A model generated the notes under the pieces. It was not told the origin of the DNA and did not search any database. It saw only the letters and a list, made by a program, of their open reading frames with translations. The translations under genes and the position numbers were made by a program. A stretch of 64,000 nucleotides of DNA from Niabella agricola. Lineage in GTDB: Bacteria; Bacteroidota; Bacteroidia; Chitinophagales; Chitinophagaceae. Shown one piece after another: positions 36,434 through 43,761 of the stretch; the stretch's first letter is position 1; each line of letters opens with the position of its first letter. The stretch is taken from positions 4,887,811 through 4,951,810 of the forward strand of contig NZ_JAJHIZ010000003.1 in NCBI RefSeq assembly GCF_021538615.1, given 5' to 3'.

Positions 36434-36883
36434 ATGACACTGATTCAACGTATTGAGTTCTGGGGTGAAAGACATCACCCTGCATGGATGGATATCGTTC
36501 GCATGGCATTGGGACTTTTTTTGATCGCAAAAGGAATCCAGTTCATCAATAACTACAACGTGCTGATGGACCTTATGCCCAAGTGGATGTCGTTCAGTTC
36601 CTTCATGATGATCCTTGTGGGGCATTATATTGTGGGTGCACACATCCTGGGCGGTGTGCTCATTACATTGGGATTGCTGACCAGGGCAGCCTGTCTGATG
36701 CAGATCCCCATCCTGTTGGGCGCGGTATTCTTTGCCAGCCAATCCGGCAATGTGCTGCATCCTTTTTCCAACCTCTTGCTGGCTATCGTAGTATTGTTGT
36801 TACTGGTCTATTTCCTGATCGCCAGCAATGGCCCCTGGTCATTGGATGCGATCCATGCTGGGGAGGAGGAGAAGAAGAAGTAA
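36434..36883 (+). CDS. DoxX-family membrane protein
   Basis: A 149-residue inner-membrane protein with four predicted helices: IVRMALGLFLIAKGIQFI, FMMILVGHYIVGAHILGGVL, AACLMQIPILLGAVFFA and LLLAIVVLLLLVYFLIA, then a short charged tail (EEEKKK). DoxX-like proteins take part in redox or quinone-linked processes, but no specific role is assignable here. It is a single gene, convergent with the first nucleotidyltransferase gene 21 bp away. Confidence 0.85.
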   Translation: MTLIQRIEFWGERHHPAWMDIVRMALGLFLIAKGIQFINNYNVLMDLMPKWMSFSSFMMILVGHYIVGAHILGGVLITLGLLTRAACLMQIPILLGAVFFASQSGNVLHPFSNLLLAIVVLLLLVYFLIASNGPWSLDAIHAGEEEKKK

Positions 36884-36904
36884 CGGATAGGCAAAGGTAC
36901 ATTA

Positions 36905-37969
36905 TTACCGAGCGTAATACGCCGTCCGCAGGCGTACAAGGAGTGTATTCACCACCTGCGGATCCGGAGCATCGGGCAAACGACTCTCCTGATACAATGA
37001 TTTGAGCCGGTGTATGATCGTTTCAGCCTTAGCCACCAGTTCTTCATATGCATATATGCCTTCTTTAATTTGTAATAATAATAAACGATCGGTTCTTCTG
37101 ACATTGACCCGGTTGTCCGTAACGATTTCTTCGGCCATTTTCAGTAAGCGGAAAACATGCATCATGTTTTTGCTGTCGTAATTTTTTCCATGACGCATGG
37201 TGCCTTCAAAACGCGTTTCATTCCGTTGTGTTACCCAATCCCAATATTCCCTGTATTTTTTGCAATACACGGTATAGCCGTCTCTGTTAAAATAAAGAAG
37301 TCCCACCGGGACGGCATCCTTGCGGATATGGCTGGTACAAACGTCATTGGATCCTTCCTTCCGCAAAATCCCTGTGTATTCGTTCCGGGGCGAATGATAT
37401 AATTGATAACAATCCCTGAAATGCGGTAGCGCCGCCAGTCCCATGGATTCCTGTGAAAAAGACCGTTGCCGCAGGTACTCATCCAGGGGCATGCTGTTGC
37501 GGCCATCATAAACATGACAAAAATCTATCGGAGATTTCCGGTCCCTGCTCATTGGGTTCACAATTTTTTTCTCCAGGCCACAGGCTTTTTTGATCTGGCT
37601 CCAGGCATAGTTTGCAAACGTTTGCTCACAAAGCCGGGATAGAAAGTCGGCAGGTTTTATAAAGTCCATTAGGGGATCTCGCAATAAGATACAGTCATCG
37701 GGTGTGGCCAGCAGCTCCAGTATGTTGGGATTGTTACGGGACAGAAGTTCCATAAACCGTTTTAACTCATAATATACGATATCATTGTTTTCATTGGAAA
37801 CCTGCGGTACATATTCCATGGAATAATACCAGTCCCGCGGAAGTACAAACACGCCTTTGATGTCTGTATCCGAAGTCGGAGTGTCCAGTCCATAAGCCCT
37901 GCTGCCGGAAATACATTCAAATATCAGCCAGCCGCTGCTCTTTATCGTATCAATTGTCAGGTGAGTCAT
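36905..37969 (-). CDS. MNT-type nucleotidyltransferase (COG3541-like), distal gene
   Basis: A 354-residue cytosolic protein. The polymerase-beta-type motif is SGSRAYGLDTPTSDTDIKG (GS-x10-DxD, about residues 21-39), with a third acidic position likely in IVYYELKRF. The long C-terminal helical region (QIKKACGLEKKI onward) matches the COG3541 group. Such enzymes transfer a nucleotide to RNA, protein or small molecules; the acceptor is unknown. It overlaps the other nucleotidyltransferase gene by 20 bp, so the two are co-translated. The operon starts behind a motif shared with the WYL gene. Confidence 0.85.
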   Translation of the reverse strand: MTHLTIDTIKSSGWLIFECISGSRAYGLDTPTSDTDIKGVFVLPRDWYYSMEYVPQVSNENNDIVYYELKRFMELLSRNNPNILELLATPDDCILLRDPLMDFIKPADFLSRLCEQTFANYAWSQIKKACGLEKKIVNPMSRDRKSPIDFCHVYDGRNSMPLDEYLRQRSFSQESMGLAALPHFRDCYQLYHSPRNEYTGILRKEGSNDVCTSHIRKDAVPVGLLYFNRDGYTVYCKKYREYWDWVTQRNETRFEGTMRHGKNYDSKNMMHVFRLLKMAEEIVTDNRVNVRRTDRLLLLQIKEGIYAYEELVAKAETIIHRLKSLYQESRLPDAPDPQVVNTLLVRLRTAYYAR

Positions 37970-38711
37970 TGAGCTTTTTTATAAAATAGTGATTCAATGT
38001 GTCGATATTGTTAGGGTTGATCTTCAATGCGCCTTTGGAAGCCTCCAGCTGTTCAAACAGACCATCCAGCCAGTTAAAAAGGAGCGTTTCACCTTTATGA
38101 TCATAGCTTTCAGGCTTCGTAGCCTTTAACGCAATAAGTCGGAGGATGCACCTGCTCAGCCGGGGATTGGTGTACTTAAGTAGTTTTACCAGTTCCATGG
38201 GAGGTACTGCATCATCATGCAGGATCCAGTTACAGGAAAGCACGGAACGCAGCATATAGAAAAAACCTTTTAGCTTAAAGGGAACACCAGGTGGGCATTC
38301 TGCCCTGAATTTTTGCGCCAGCGAATAGTGATGAAAGAAAACAGCGACGGGAGAATAGTATTCCCGGATCAGTTGCCGGAACTCCCGTTTGAATTCCGGA
38401 GCCGTGTAGTAAACGATGGGCGACTGGAACCGTTCTATTAATGGTACATTCGATTTTTTGAGTAACAGTAACGATTTTCTCAGGTCCCAGCCGGTGATGT
38501 CCAGCTCTTCTTTCATCCAACTGATTGCATCCTTTTGGGCAGCCAGGGAAAGGTACCAGTTACGGTTGTGCCGGTATATAAAACGTATGTCATAATCACT
38601 GTCCGGAGACGGGAAGCCCCAGGCCCTGCTACCGGTTTCACAGGCATAAAGCAAGTTGATGCCCTTTTCAGCTTCCAGCTCTTTTAATGTTTTCAGTATG
38701 TTTTTGTGCAT
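37950..38711 (-). CDS. MNT-type nucleotidyltransferase (COG3541-like), first gene
   Basis: A 253-residue nucleotidyltransferase with TGSRAWGFPSPDSDYDIR (GS-x10-DxD, about residues 26-43) and the following FIYRHNRNWYLSL, a stretch also seen in its downstream partner (VLPRDWYYSM). The rest is helical (ELDITGWDLRKSLLLLKKSN). Two paralogous nucleotidyltransferases in tandem suggest a heteromer or division of labour on one substrate. It follows the slipin gene on the same strand but a strong terminator separates them, and it has its own promoter and operator. Confidence 0.87.
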   Translation of the reverse strand: MHKNILKTLKELEAEKGINLLYACETGSRAWGFPSPDSDYDIRFIYRHNRNWYLSLAAQKDAISWMKEELDITGWDLRKSLLLLKKSNVPLIERFQSPIVYYTAPEFKREFRQLIREYYSPVAVFFHHYSLAQKFRAECPPGVPFKLKGFFYMLRSVLSCNWILHDDAVPPMELVKLLKYTNPRLSRCILRLIALKATKPESYDHKGETLLFNWLDGLFEQLEASKGALKINPNNIDTLNHYFIKKLNDSPDN

Positions 38712-38728
38712 TGGTTGATGATTTAATT

Positions 38729-38765
38729 CAAAGATATGCGGGCACTGTGCAGTCTTTTTGCATGG
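38729..38765 (-). promoter_or_regulatory. Promoter and putative WYL operator of the nucleotidyltransferase operon
   Basis: On the minus strand TATCTTTG (38729-38736) is a perfect -7 box. It is preceded, after 7 bp, by a 22-bp near-palindrome (38744-38765; plus-strand halves ACTGTGCAG and TCTTTTTGCATGG). The motif covers the -33 region, where no TTG is present. It matches the motif at 40606-40627 in 20 of 22 positions. Regulation by the WYL protein is inferred. Confidence 0.65.
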
Positions 38766-38831
38766 CTCGAAAAGGGTTCAAAAAATATGCTGTAACCATT
38801 ACGGGGATAAATGTAACGTGAGACCTTGTAT

Positions 38832-38866
38832 AAAAAAGACCTGCAAGATTAGGGCCTTGCAGGTCT
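38832..38866 (-). terminator. Rho-independent terminator of the slipin gene
   Basis: An 11-bp perfect stem (AGACCTGCAAG / CTTGCAGGTCT) with an 8-nt loop, followed on the minus strand by six T. It lies 7 bp after the slipin stop codon and separates it from the nucleotidyltransferase operon. Confidence 0.88.
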
Positions 38867-38872
38867 GTGCAG

Positions 38873-39970
38873 TCATTTATCAGGAACAAAAAGTTGCTTT
38901 AACTGATCGATCAATACGCCGTTCCCGCTGACGCTGATATTGCTGATCTTTTCTGCGATCTTTTCCACGTATTCCATCTCTTTCAGCTTCCAAAGCATGG
39001 CATTTTCTTCCATCAGTTTGGCCGTGTTCAGCAGGCTCCGGGTGCTGGCCGTTTCTTCCCGCCGCGTAATGGTATTGGCCTGGGCTTTTTTTTCGGCAAC
39101 CAGCACCTGGTTCATGATCTCCCGGATATCGCCCGGCAGAATGATATCCCGGATCCCCAGTCCGGTAACCTCAACCCCAAGTGTTGCGGCAGCCGCTGCT
39201 ACCTGTTGCAATATACTGGTGGAAATGCTTTCCTTTTTTTCCAGGAGTTCATCAAAAGCAAAGCCGGCTACATATTCCCGCAGGCTCTGCTGAATGGCCA
39301 CGTACAACTGCCGGTCATAACCCGCATTGTCCAGTAATGCAATTGCTGCATTGGCAACCCGGTATTGCGCCCAGGCATTAACCCGGAGGTTCGCCTTATC
39401 CTTTGTGAGGATTTCCTGCCCGTTGATCTCGAGTTGCTGCTGCCGTACATCCGCTTTTGCCACATGTATTGTAATCGCATTCTTCCACCAGTAGTGCGTA
39501 CCCGAATCCAGTTCACCCTGTGCTTTGCCGTCTACAAAGAGCAAGGCCTTCTCATAACTTTCAACTTTATAGGTGCGCACATAGGGGGCCACCAGCTTAT
39601 GTTCGAGTAGGTCCCGGTGGATGTTTTCAGTGATGGCTATTTTGGTCATATCTCCCTTTATAAAATCATGCCGGATCGCGGATTTCCAGAAAGCGTACCG
39701 TCCGGCGGTAAGCACTTTTTGAAACAGGCCGTTCTGGAATTGCAGGGCTATTTCATGATCTGCTACTTCAATTACCTCTAGCGCATTTGCCAGTTCCGTG
39801 TCCTGCAATAGCAGGTTCAGTTCAACCGGGGGCTGAAATGGCTGGGTGATATCGTAGATAGTGACGTTTTGTTGCCACAACCAATAGGACCCCTCCCGAA
39901 GCATTTTCTGATAAGCGCCTCTTTTAAATACCAATGCCACCTGTTGTGCATTTACATTTACTTTTTTCAT
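38873..39970 (-). CDS. Slipin/SPFH-domain protein with triplicated N-terminal module, no membrane anchor
   Basis: A 365-residue SPFH (band 7) protein. Residues about 190-300 are the slipin core (ANLRVNAWAQYRVANAAIA; GVEVTGLGIRDIILPGDI) followed by a coiled-coil tail (QVLVAEKKAQANTITRREE). Before it a module of about 35 residues occurs three times: VALVFKRGAYQKMLREGSYW, IALQFQNGLFQKVLTAGRYA and ALLFVDGKAQGELDSGTHYW. There is no N-terminal membrane helix, so it is probably cytosolic and oligomeric. Slipins occur beside RNA-repair genes (rtcB loci) in many bacteria; here RtcB is missing. Confidence 0.88.
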   Translation of the reverse strand: MKKVNVNAQQVALVFKRGAYQKMLREGSYWLWQQNVTIYDITQPFQPPVELNLLLQDTELANALEVIEVADHEIALQFQNGLFQKVLTAGRYAFWKSAIRHDFIKGDMTKIAITENIHRDLLEHKLVAPYVRTYKVESYEKALLFVDGKAQGELDSGTHYWWKNAITIHVAKADVRQQQLEINGQEILTKDKANLRVNAWAQYRVANAAIALLDNAGYDRQLYVAIQQSLREYVAGFAFDELLEKKESISTSILQQVAAAAATLGVEVTGLGIRDIILPGDIREIMNQVLVAEKKAQANTITRREETASTRSLLNTAKLMEENAMLWKLKEMEYVEKIAEKISNISVSGNGVLIDQLKQLFVPDK

Positions 39971-39983
39971 GATCTTATGGTTT

Positions 39984-40259
39984 TTAATAGTTGTGTTTTA
40001 AAGTATCCTCCTTTATAAAAGGAATAAATGAAAAATGCCGGCCGGCTGCCACCTGTCTGCTACGGAGGCAGGTTTCAGCCCGGTTATGAAAACCGGTTTG
40101 GTTTTGAAGTGCTGCAGCTGGTGCAGTATTCCCTTGCAAAGCGGTATCCGTTGCCGGCCATTTACATCTGCCCGCAAGTGCTTCGGGGTTGCTGTCCGGT
40201 AACAAGGCCAGGGCATTGAACTGGAACAGCCGGTACCGGCCGTCATTTTTCGGGTGCAT
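39984..40259 (-). CDS. Unassigned short ORF between tRNA-like cluster and slipin gene
   Basis: A 91-codon frame that starts at the end of the last tRNA-like element and stops 13 bp before the slipin ATG, as an operon gene would. It begins MHPKNDGRYRLFQFNALALL and has no recognised domain. A second minus-strand frame covers 40013-40246 and looks protein-like too in its last part (KTKPVFITGLKPAS), so the gene may be frameshifted, or the region may be RNA. Not recognised; coding status unsure. Confidence 0.3.
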   Translation of the reverse strand: MHPKNDGRYRLFQFNALALLPDSNPEALAGRCKWPATDTALQGNTAPAAALQNQTGFHNRAETCLRSRQVAAGRHFSFIPFIKEDTLKHNY

Positions 40260-40260
40260 C

Positions 40261-40331
40261 TTTTTATAGAAGGAATGCGCTTCTTTAGGCTACATTAACG
40301 GTGTAGTGTTCTGCCATTGAACGGTCACGTA
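40261..40331 (-). ncRNA. tRNA-like element with Asn(GTT)-type anticodon arm, no acceptor stem
   Basis: On the minus strand: D-arm GTTC-AATGGCA-GAAC (40308-40322), one base, anticodon arm CTACA-CCGTTAA-TGTAG (40290-40306), five variable bases, and a T-like arm AGAAG-CGCATTC-CTTCT (40268-40284). Arm sizes and spacing are those of a tRNA. The 7-bp acceptor stem is absent and the T loop is not TTCRANY. Hence tRNA-derived but not a normal tRNA. Confidence 0.55.
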
Positions 40332-40392
40332 CGATGCGTGGCGGGATTCGAACCCGCAATTGTCTGTTGCTCTTCCACTGAGCTATTCCGTT
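40331..40392 (-). ncRNA. tRNA-like element lacking an anticodon arm
   Basis: The minus strand shows AACGGAA, TA, a perfect D-arm GCTC-AGTGGAA-GAGC (40369-40383), only 11 bases where the anticodon arm should be, and a perfect T-arm GCGGG-TTCGAAT-CCCGC (40341-40357). Its 5' strand AACGGAA (minus) pairs with the TTCCGTT that ends the preceding element, not with its own 3' end. Confidence 0.6.
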
Positions 40393-40396
40393 TCAC

Positions 40397-40480
40397 AACG
40401 GAAGAGGGATTCGAACCCCCGACGCACAGGTTGTGGTGCTATGCCGTGTTCCTAATAAGAGCATACAGTACGTTACAACG
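40397..40480 (-). ncRNA. tRNA-like element with intact T-arm and degenerate 5' half
   Basis: The T-arm GGGGG-TTCGAAT-CCCTC (40404-40420, minus strand) is followed by the acceptor-like TTCCGTT (40397-40403). Upstream, ATGC...GCAT and GCAC...GTGC could form D and anticodon arms of unusual loop size. TTCCGTT pairs perfectly (7 bp, 4-nt loop) with the start of the next element. The 5' boundary is approximate. Confidence 0.5.
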
Positions 40481-40604
40481 CCTGCACTGCGGTGCCTGAA
40501 ATACACCCGCCTGGCTTTTAAGAAACGGTCAACAGCGCGTTTTACCTTACGGCAATATGTTTGATCAAAGAACTTGTTTCATTTATAATACAAAGCTGAA
40601 ATAC

Positions 40605-40629
40605 AACTGTGCAATCTTTTTGCATAGTT
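40605..40629. promoter_or_regulatory. Near-perfect inverted repeat, putative WYL operator, divergent
   Basis: AACTGTGCAA (40605-40614), spacer TCTTT, TTGCATAGTT (40620-40629): 10-bp arms with one mismatch, 34 bp before the WYL gene. Read toward the tRNA-like cluster and slipin, 7 bp separate it from CAGCTTTG (40591-40598), a one-mismatch -7 box; the same 7-bp offset occurs at the nucleotidyltransferase promoter. Confidence 0.65.
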
Positions 40630-40663
40630 GAGAAAATAATTTATTTTTCCTCAAATTTTTCCT

Positions 40664-41686
40664 ATGCCTGTTAATCGCAATGCGCTGATCCGCTACCGCA
40701 CCATTGATAGATGCCTGCAAAACCGCCGCCGCAAATGGACCATTGAGGATTTGATCGACGCCTGTAACGATGCGCTTTACGAGTATGAGGACATCGAGAA
40801 AGGTGTAAGCCTGCGTACCATACGGATGGACCTGAATGCCATGCGCAGTGATAAGCTTGGGTACAACGCTCCGATCATCGTAACTGATAGGAAATATTAT
40901 ACCTATGAAGATCCGGCGTACAGTATTTCGAAGATTCCGTTGTCACATCAGGACCTGGACGTGCTACAGGATGTATCTTTTCTCCTGCAACAGTTCAAGG
41001 GATTTAGCCATTTTAACGACCTGGATGAGTTGTTGCAGCGTTTGGAGGATAAGATTTACACAGAACGGGGACAGGAATCGCCGGTAATCGACTTTGAAAA
41101 AAACGATCTACTGGCTGGTATTCACTGGCTGGATCCGCTGCACAAGGCGATTATCAAAAAACGGTCCCTGCAGGTAACCTACCAAAGCTTTTCTGCACGC
41201 CAGCCGGCAGACATGGTGGTATATCCGTACCTGCTAAAGGAGTTCCGTAACCGATGGTTTCTTTTGTGCATGCACCGGAAAGGCAAAGTGTTGCTAACAC
41301 TTGCACTGGACCGCATAGCTGCGATAAAAGAATTGCCCGGTGAAGCCTACCTGGTGCATAAGGGTTTTAATGCGGCTACCTATTTCAGTGATATTATCGG
41401 TGTAACAAAAAATGTGGCCGACCAGCCCACGCGCATTACTTTTATGGCCAATGCAAAACATGCACCCTATATCCGAACCAAGCCCATTCATGCATCACAA
41501 CAAATTGTTTCCACCGCAAACGGCTGGACTACGTTTACCATTGAAGTGATCCCGAATTTTGAATTGGAACGGGAGTTGCTCGGTTTCGGCGAAGGATTGC
41601 GTGTGACGGCACCAGCTTCGGTGGTACGTATCTTCAAACAACGTATCCGGAAAATGCAGGAGTTCTATACAATTGGTCAGGACTGA
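40664..41686 (+). CDS. WYL-domain transcriptional regulator
   Basis: A 340-residue regulator. The N-terminal helical DNA-binding part (about 1-75) contains IRYRTIDRCLQNRRRKWTIE and VSLRTIRMDLNAM, a winged helix-turn-helix. The WYL domain (about 155-235) has QVTYQSFSARQPADMVVYPY, LKEFRNRWFLLCM and TLALDRI; the C-terminal WCX part ends with LGFGEGLRVTAP. WYL domains are thought to bind nucleic acids or nucleotides as ligands. It is the only plus-strand gene in the locus, and its operator-like repeat is shared with the nucleotidyltransferase operon. Confidence 0.9.
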   Translation: MPVNRNALIRYRTIDRCLQNRRRKWTIEDLIDACNDALYEYEDIEKGVSLRTIRMDLNAMRSDKLGYNAPIIVTDRKYYTYEDPAYSISKIPLSHQDLDVLQDVSFLLQQFKGFSHFNDLDELLQRLEDKIYTERGQESPVIDFEKNDLLAGIHWLDPLHKAIIKKRSLQVTYQSFSARQPADMVVYPYLLKEFRNRWFLLCMHRKGKVLLTLALDRIAAIKELPGEAYLVHKGFNAATYFSDIIGVTKNVADQPTRITFMANAKHAPYIRTKPIHASQQIVSTANGWTTFTIEVIPNFELERELLGFGEGLRVTAPASVVRIFKQRIRKMQEFYTIGQD

Positions 41687-41787
41687 AGCAAACATGATAT
41701 CGAAGGTGATGATGATGCCGGCTTTTAATTTGCAGTGTAATATCCTGCGGAGGTATTGTTGCTTTGCCACAGCAGCTCAGATAAGGC

Positions 41788-42866
41788 TCAGACCGTATTT
41801 TCCATCGCTGCCAGCTGAAAACCGATTGAAGCCGGTTTTGTCCGTTTGCCGGCTACCGGTTCAGCATTGCAGATCTCTGCCAGGGTGCAAGGCTCGGTAA
41901 TGTTTTGTGCATATCCCAGATGGTTTGCCAGGATCCTTGCTTTCTCCACGCCTAATTTTCCAAATTCATATTTGGCGATCAGCCGGCCTTCCCGTAACAA
42001 TGCCTCATCAATAGGTGTCAGTGCACTGTTAAACGTACAAATCAGTTGAATATTTAGAAAATCGGCCAGTGGTCCATCGGATATATTTAGCAGGTTCGAT
42101 ACGGATGAGTCGGCACTATAACGGCGGTCCATAATGATGTTTTCCGCATCCTCAATAATCAGCACCGTGTCCGGGTTGTTGATCAGCAGCTGGATAAAAT
42201 CAGGACTGGTTAAATTGCCGGCAATGGAAGGAGAGAGGAAGAGTACCCGCTTCCGTATCTTTCCCACCAGGTAGCGGAGGTAAGAAGTTTTGCCGGTACC
42301 GGGTAATCCGTGCAACAATACGATACCCTTATCCTTTTTCCGGTTCAGGCGTTGCCGGATACGGGCATCCACCGCCTTGAAATCTGCTTCATAAAAAAGA
42401 TCCAGGTTGAGTTTGTTCCTTTTTATCTCCATGGATCGCAGCAGCAGCCGGCTCCCGTCACGTACGATCAGGTTGATCTCCAACGGCTCCTTTTTCTTCT
42501 TCTCCTGGAATGGCTGCAGCAGGGCTACAATGCCTTCCGTTAACGAAGCCTGATCACCATCGTGCAGGATCTCGCACCAGCATTCATCCAGTTCTACAAT
42601 ACATCCGTTTTCTAAAAGAAAGATTGCCGTTTCGTACTGGAATTTTTTTTGTTTCCGCTTGAACCACTGATGCTGGAAAATATGCCGGGTATGCGCCGCC
42701 AGCAATTGCTTTAAAGGTCCGAATGCTTTACTGCCATCCAGCTGGCCAATAAAGAGCGTGCTGGGTAGTTTTCCAAACTCATGAGGTATAATACTTTTGC
42801 ATTGATGAAGGAATTACTGAATAGTTCATTCGTATTGATGACTCTTTGTATAGATTCTTGTTCCAT
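41788..42866 (-). CDS. AAA ATPase with apparent N-terminal frameshift
   Basis: From 42705 leftward the frame encodes an AAA ATPase: Walker A GLPGTGKTSYL, Walker B VLIIEDAENI, sensor-like QLICTFNSAL and the arginine-containing LLREGRLIAKYEFGKL. Protein-like sequence (EFGKLPSTLFIGQLDGSKAF) continues upstream to about 42798 without a start codon. The ATG at 42866 opens the other frame (MEQESIQRVINTNELFSNSF). Adding one base at the A4 tract 42795-42798 joins them into about 359 residues. The N-terminal domain (to about residue 160) has no name I can give. Either a sequencing slip or a real frameshift. Confidence 0.8.
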
Positions 42867-42880
42867 TTTTTTTAAGTTAA

Positions 42881-42914
42881 ACTTTATGACCTCACAGAAC
42901 GGAGGTCATAAAGT
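42881..42914. promoter_or_regulatory. Perfect 13-bp inverted repeat between YkuK and AAA genes
   Basis: ACTTTATGACCTC (42881-42893), spacer of 8 bp, GAGGTCATAAAGT (42902-42914). It lies 14 bp upstream of the AAA start codon and 29 bp after the YkuK stop. No T-run follows on the minus strand, so it is not a standard terminator; an operator or RNA processing hairpin is possible. Confidence 0.65.
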
Positions 42915-42943
42915 ATTTGGTTTGGGTGTTTTTGGCAACGGCC

Positions 42944-43426
42944 TTATTGTACGATTTTATTGGCACAGCTGGAGCTTGCAAATGCAAAAGGTTTTGCCCT
43001 GCAGATCCAGCCCATGCCGGAAACATAGCCCATGGCTTCGCTGAGCGCGGCATTACTTTTATACGCGGCATCCGTGTTAATATCCACATGCAACTCAGGC
43101 GCAATGCTGTGTTTGTTAAAAACAGCACTCAGTTGCAATGTTAGCTGCACGGTTTTGTCCACTTCCATTAACATCCGTTCCCGGATGCTCATTTTCCTGT
43201 GCAGCAATTCTTTTCGCAGAAACAGAAAGGCTCCCTTTCCTTTTCGTACAAAAACGATCACGGTCGCAAACTCGATAACGGCGCCTTTTACCTGGCTGTC
43301 CGTACCCAGGCATACCTGTATAGTATGTCCGGCTTTCCGTTCCGCTATCAATGTCTTGTTTACTTCTTCGGCCACCGGTTCGCTCAGGGATGTTCCTCCA
43401 AACCGCCGCCATTGCTGTTGTTCCAT
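42944..43426 (-). CDS. YkuK-family RNase H-like protein
   Basis: A 160-residue protein of the RNase H-like YkuK (DUF458) family. The first strand carries the acidic residue in CLGTDSQVKGAVIEFATVIV; VDINTDAAYKSNAALSEA supplies further acidic positions and GWICRAKPFAFASSSCANKI the conserved end. The fold is that of RNase H-type nucleases, but activity in this family is not established to my knowledge. It precedes the AAA ATPase on the same strand and follows the tRNA-like array, so all three may be one transcript. Confidence 0.85.
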   Translation of the reverse strand: MEQQQWRRFGGTSLSEPVAEEVNKTLIAERKAGHTIQVCLGTDSQVKGAVIEFATVIVFVRKGKGAFLFLRKELLHRKMSIRERMLMEVDKTVQLTLQLSAVFNKHSIAPELHVDINTDAAYKSNAALSEAMGYVSGMGWICRAKPFAFASSSCANKIVQ

Positions 43427-43532
43427 TGGTTTTAATTTTGATCTTCAATCAGTTCGTTTTTTATTTCATCTAACCATTGTGCTACGCTTTTCTTTCCAGA
43501 GAAAATGAGTTCTTTTGACTTTTTATTTTTAG

Positions 43533-43603
43533 CATGGGCTACAGGAATTGAACCTGTACCGGTGATTTTGGAGATCATCATAATACCATTATACCAAACC
43601 CAT
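43533..43603 (-). ncRNA. tRNA-like element, Trp(CCA)-type
   Basis: Minus strand: acceptor ATGGGTT / AGCCCAT (7 bp, one G-U), anticodon loop CTCCAAA exactly as in tRNA-Trp on a weak 4-bp stem (TGAT/ATCA), variable bases CCGGT, perfect T-arm ACAGG-TTCAATT-CCTGT, discriminator G, no CCA. The D-arm keeps AATGGTA but pairs poorly. It is the last unit of a six-element array, before the YkuK gene. Confidence 0.65.
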
Positions 43604-43610
43604 ATGTTTG

Positions 43611-43675
43611 CGGTGCTCAAACCTTTTTCGTACCGTCTTCAGCGGGAATGCATAGATCTGCGCTGCCGAAGCACC
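43611..43675 (-). ncRNA. Degenerate tRNA-like element, Phe(GAA)-type anticodon
   Basis: Acceptor-like arms GGTGCTT / GAGCACC (7 bp with one G-U) enclose 50 bases with a short hairpin CCG-CTGAAGA-CGG whose loop resembles that of tRNA-Phe. D and T arms are not canonical. It fills the gap between the Trp-like and Ala-like elements with spacers of 6-7 bases, which supports it as an array member. Confidence 0.4.
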
Positions 43676-43681
43676 TTTTGA

Positions 43682-43752
43682 CGGCATGACCGGATTGGAA
43701 CCGGCAACCTGTTGCATACAGGGCAATGGCAAAAGCCGTTGCGCCACATACT
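43682..43752 (-). ncRNA. tRNA-like element, Ala(TGC)-type
   Basis: The T-arm GCCGG-TTCCAAT-CCGGT pairs fully (one G-U). The anticodon arm CCTG-TATGCAA-CAGG resembles tRNA-Ala(TGC) but has A instead of the invariant T33. The D-arm is GGC/GCC around a GG-containing loop. The acceptor is weak (GTATG / CATGC, five pairs). Confidence 0.55.
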
Positions 43753-43761
43753 ATTGACTTG

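Noticed and set aside
40317..40499. Plus-strand frame across the first tRNA-like cluster
   Set aside because: It is the complement of tRNA T-arms (GFEPA, GFEPPT), a common artefact of antisense tRNA DNA.
38744..40629. Sigma-54 promoter interpretation of the shared motif (GC ... TTGCA)
   Set aside because: The -24 part does not match TGGCAC and the motif is palindromic; an operator fits better.
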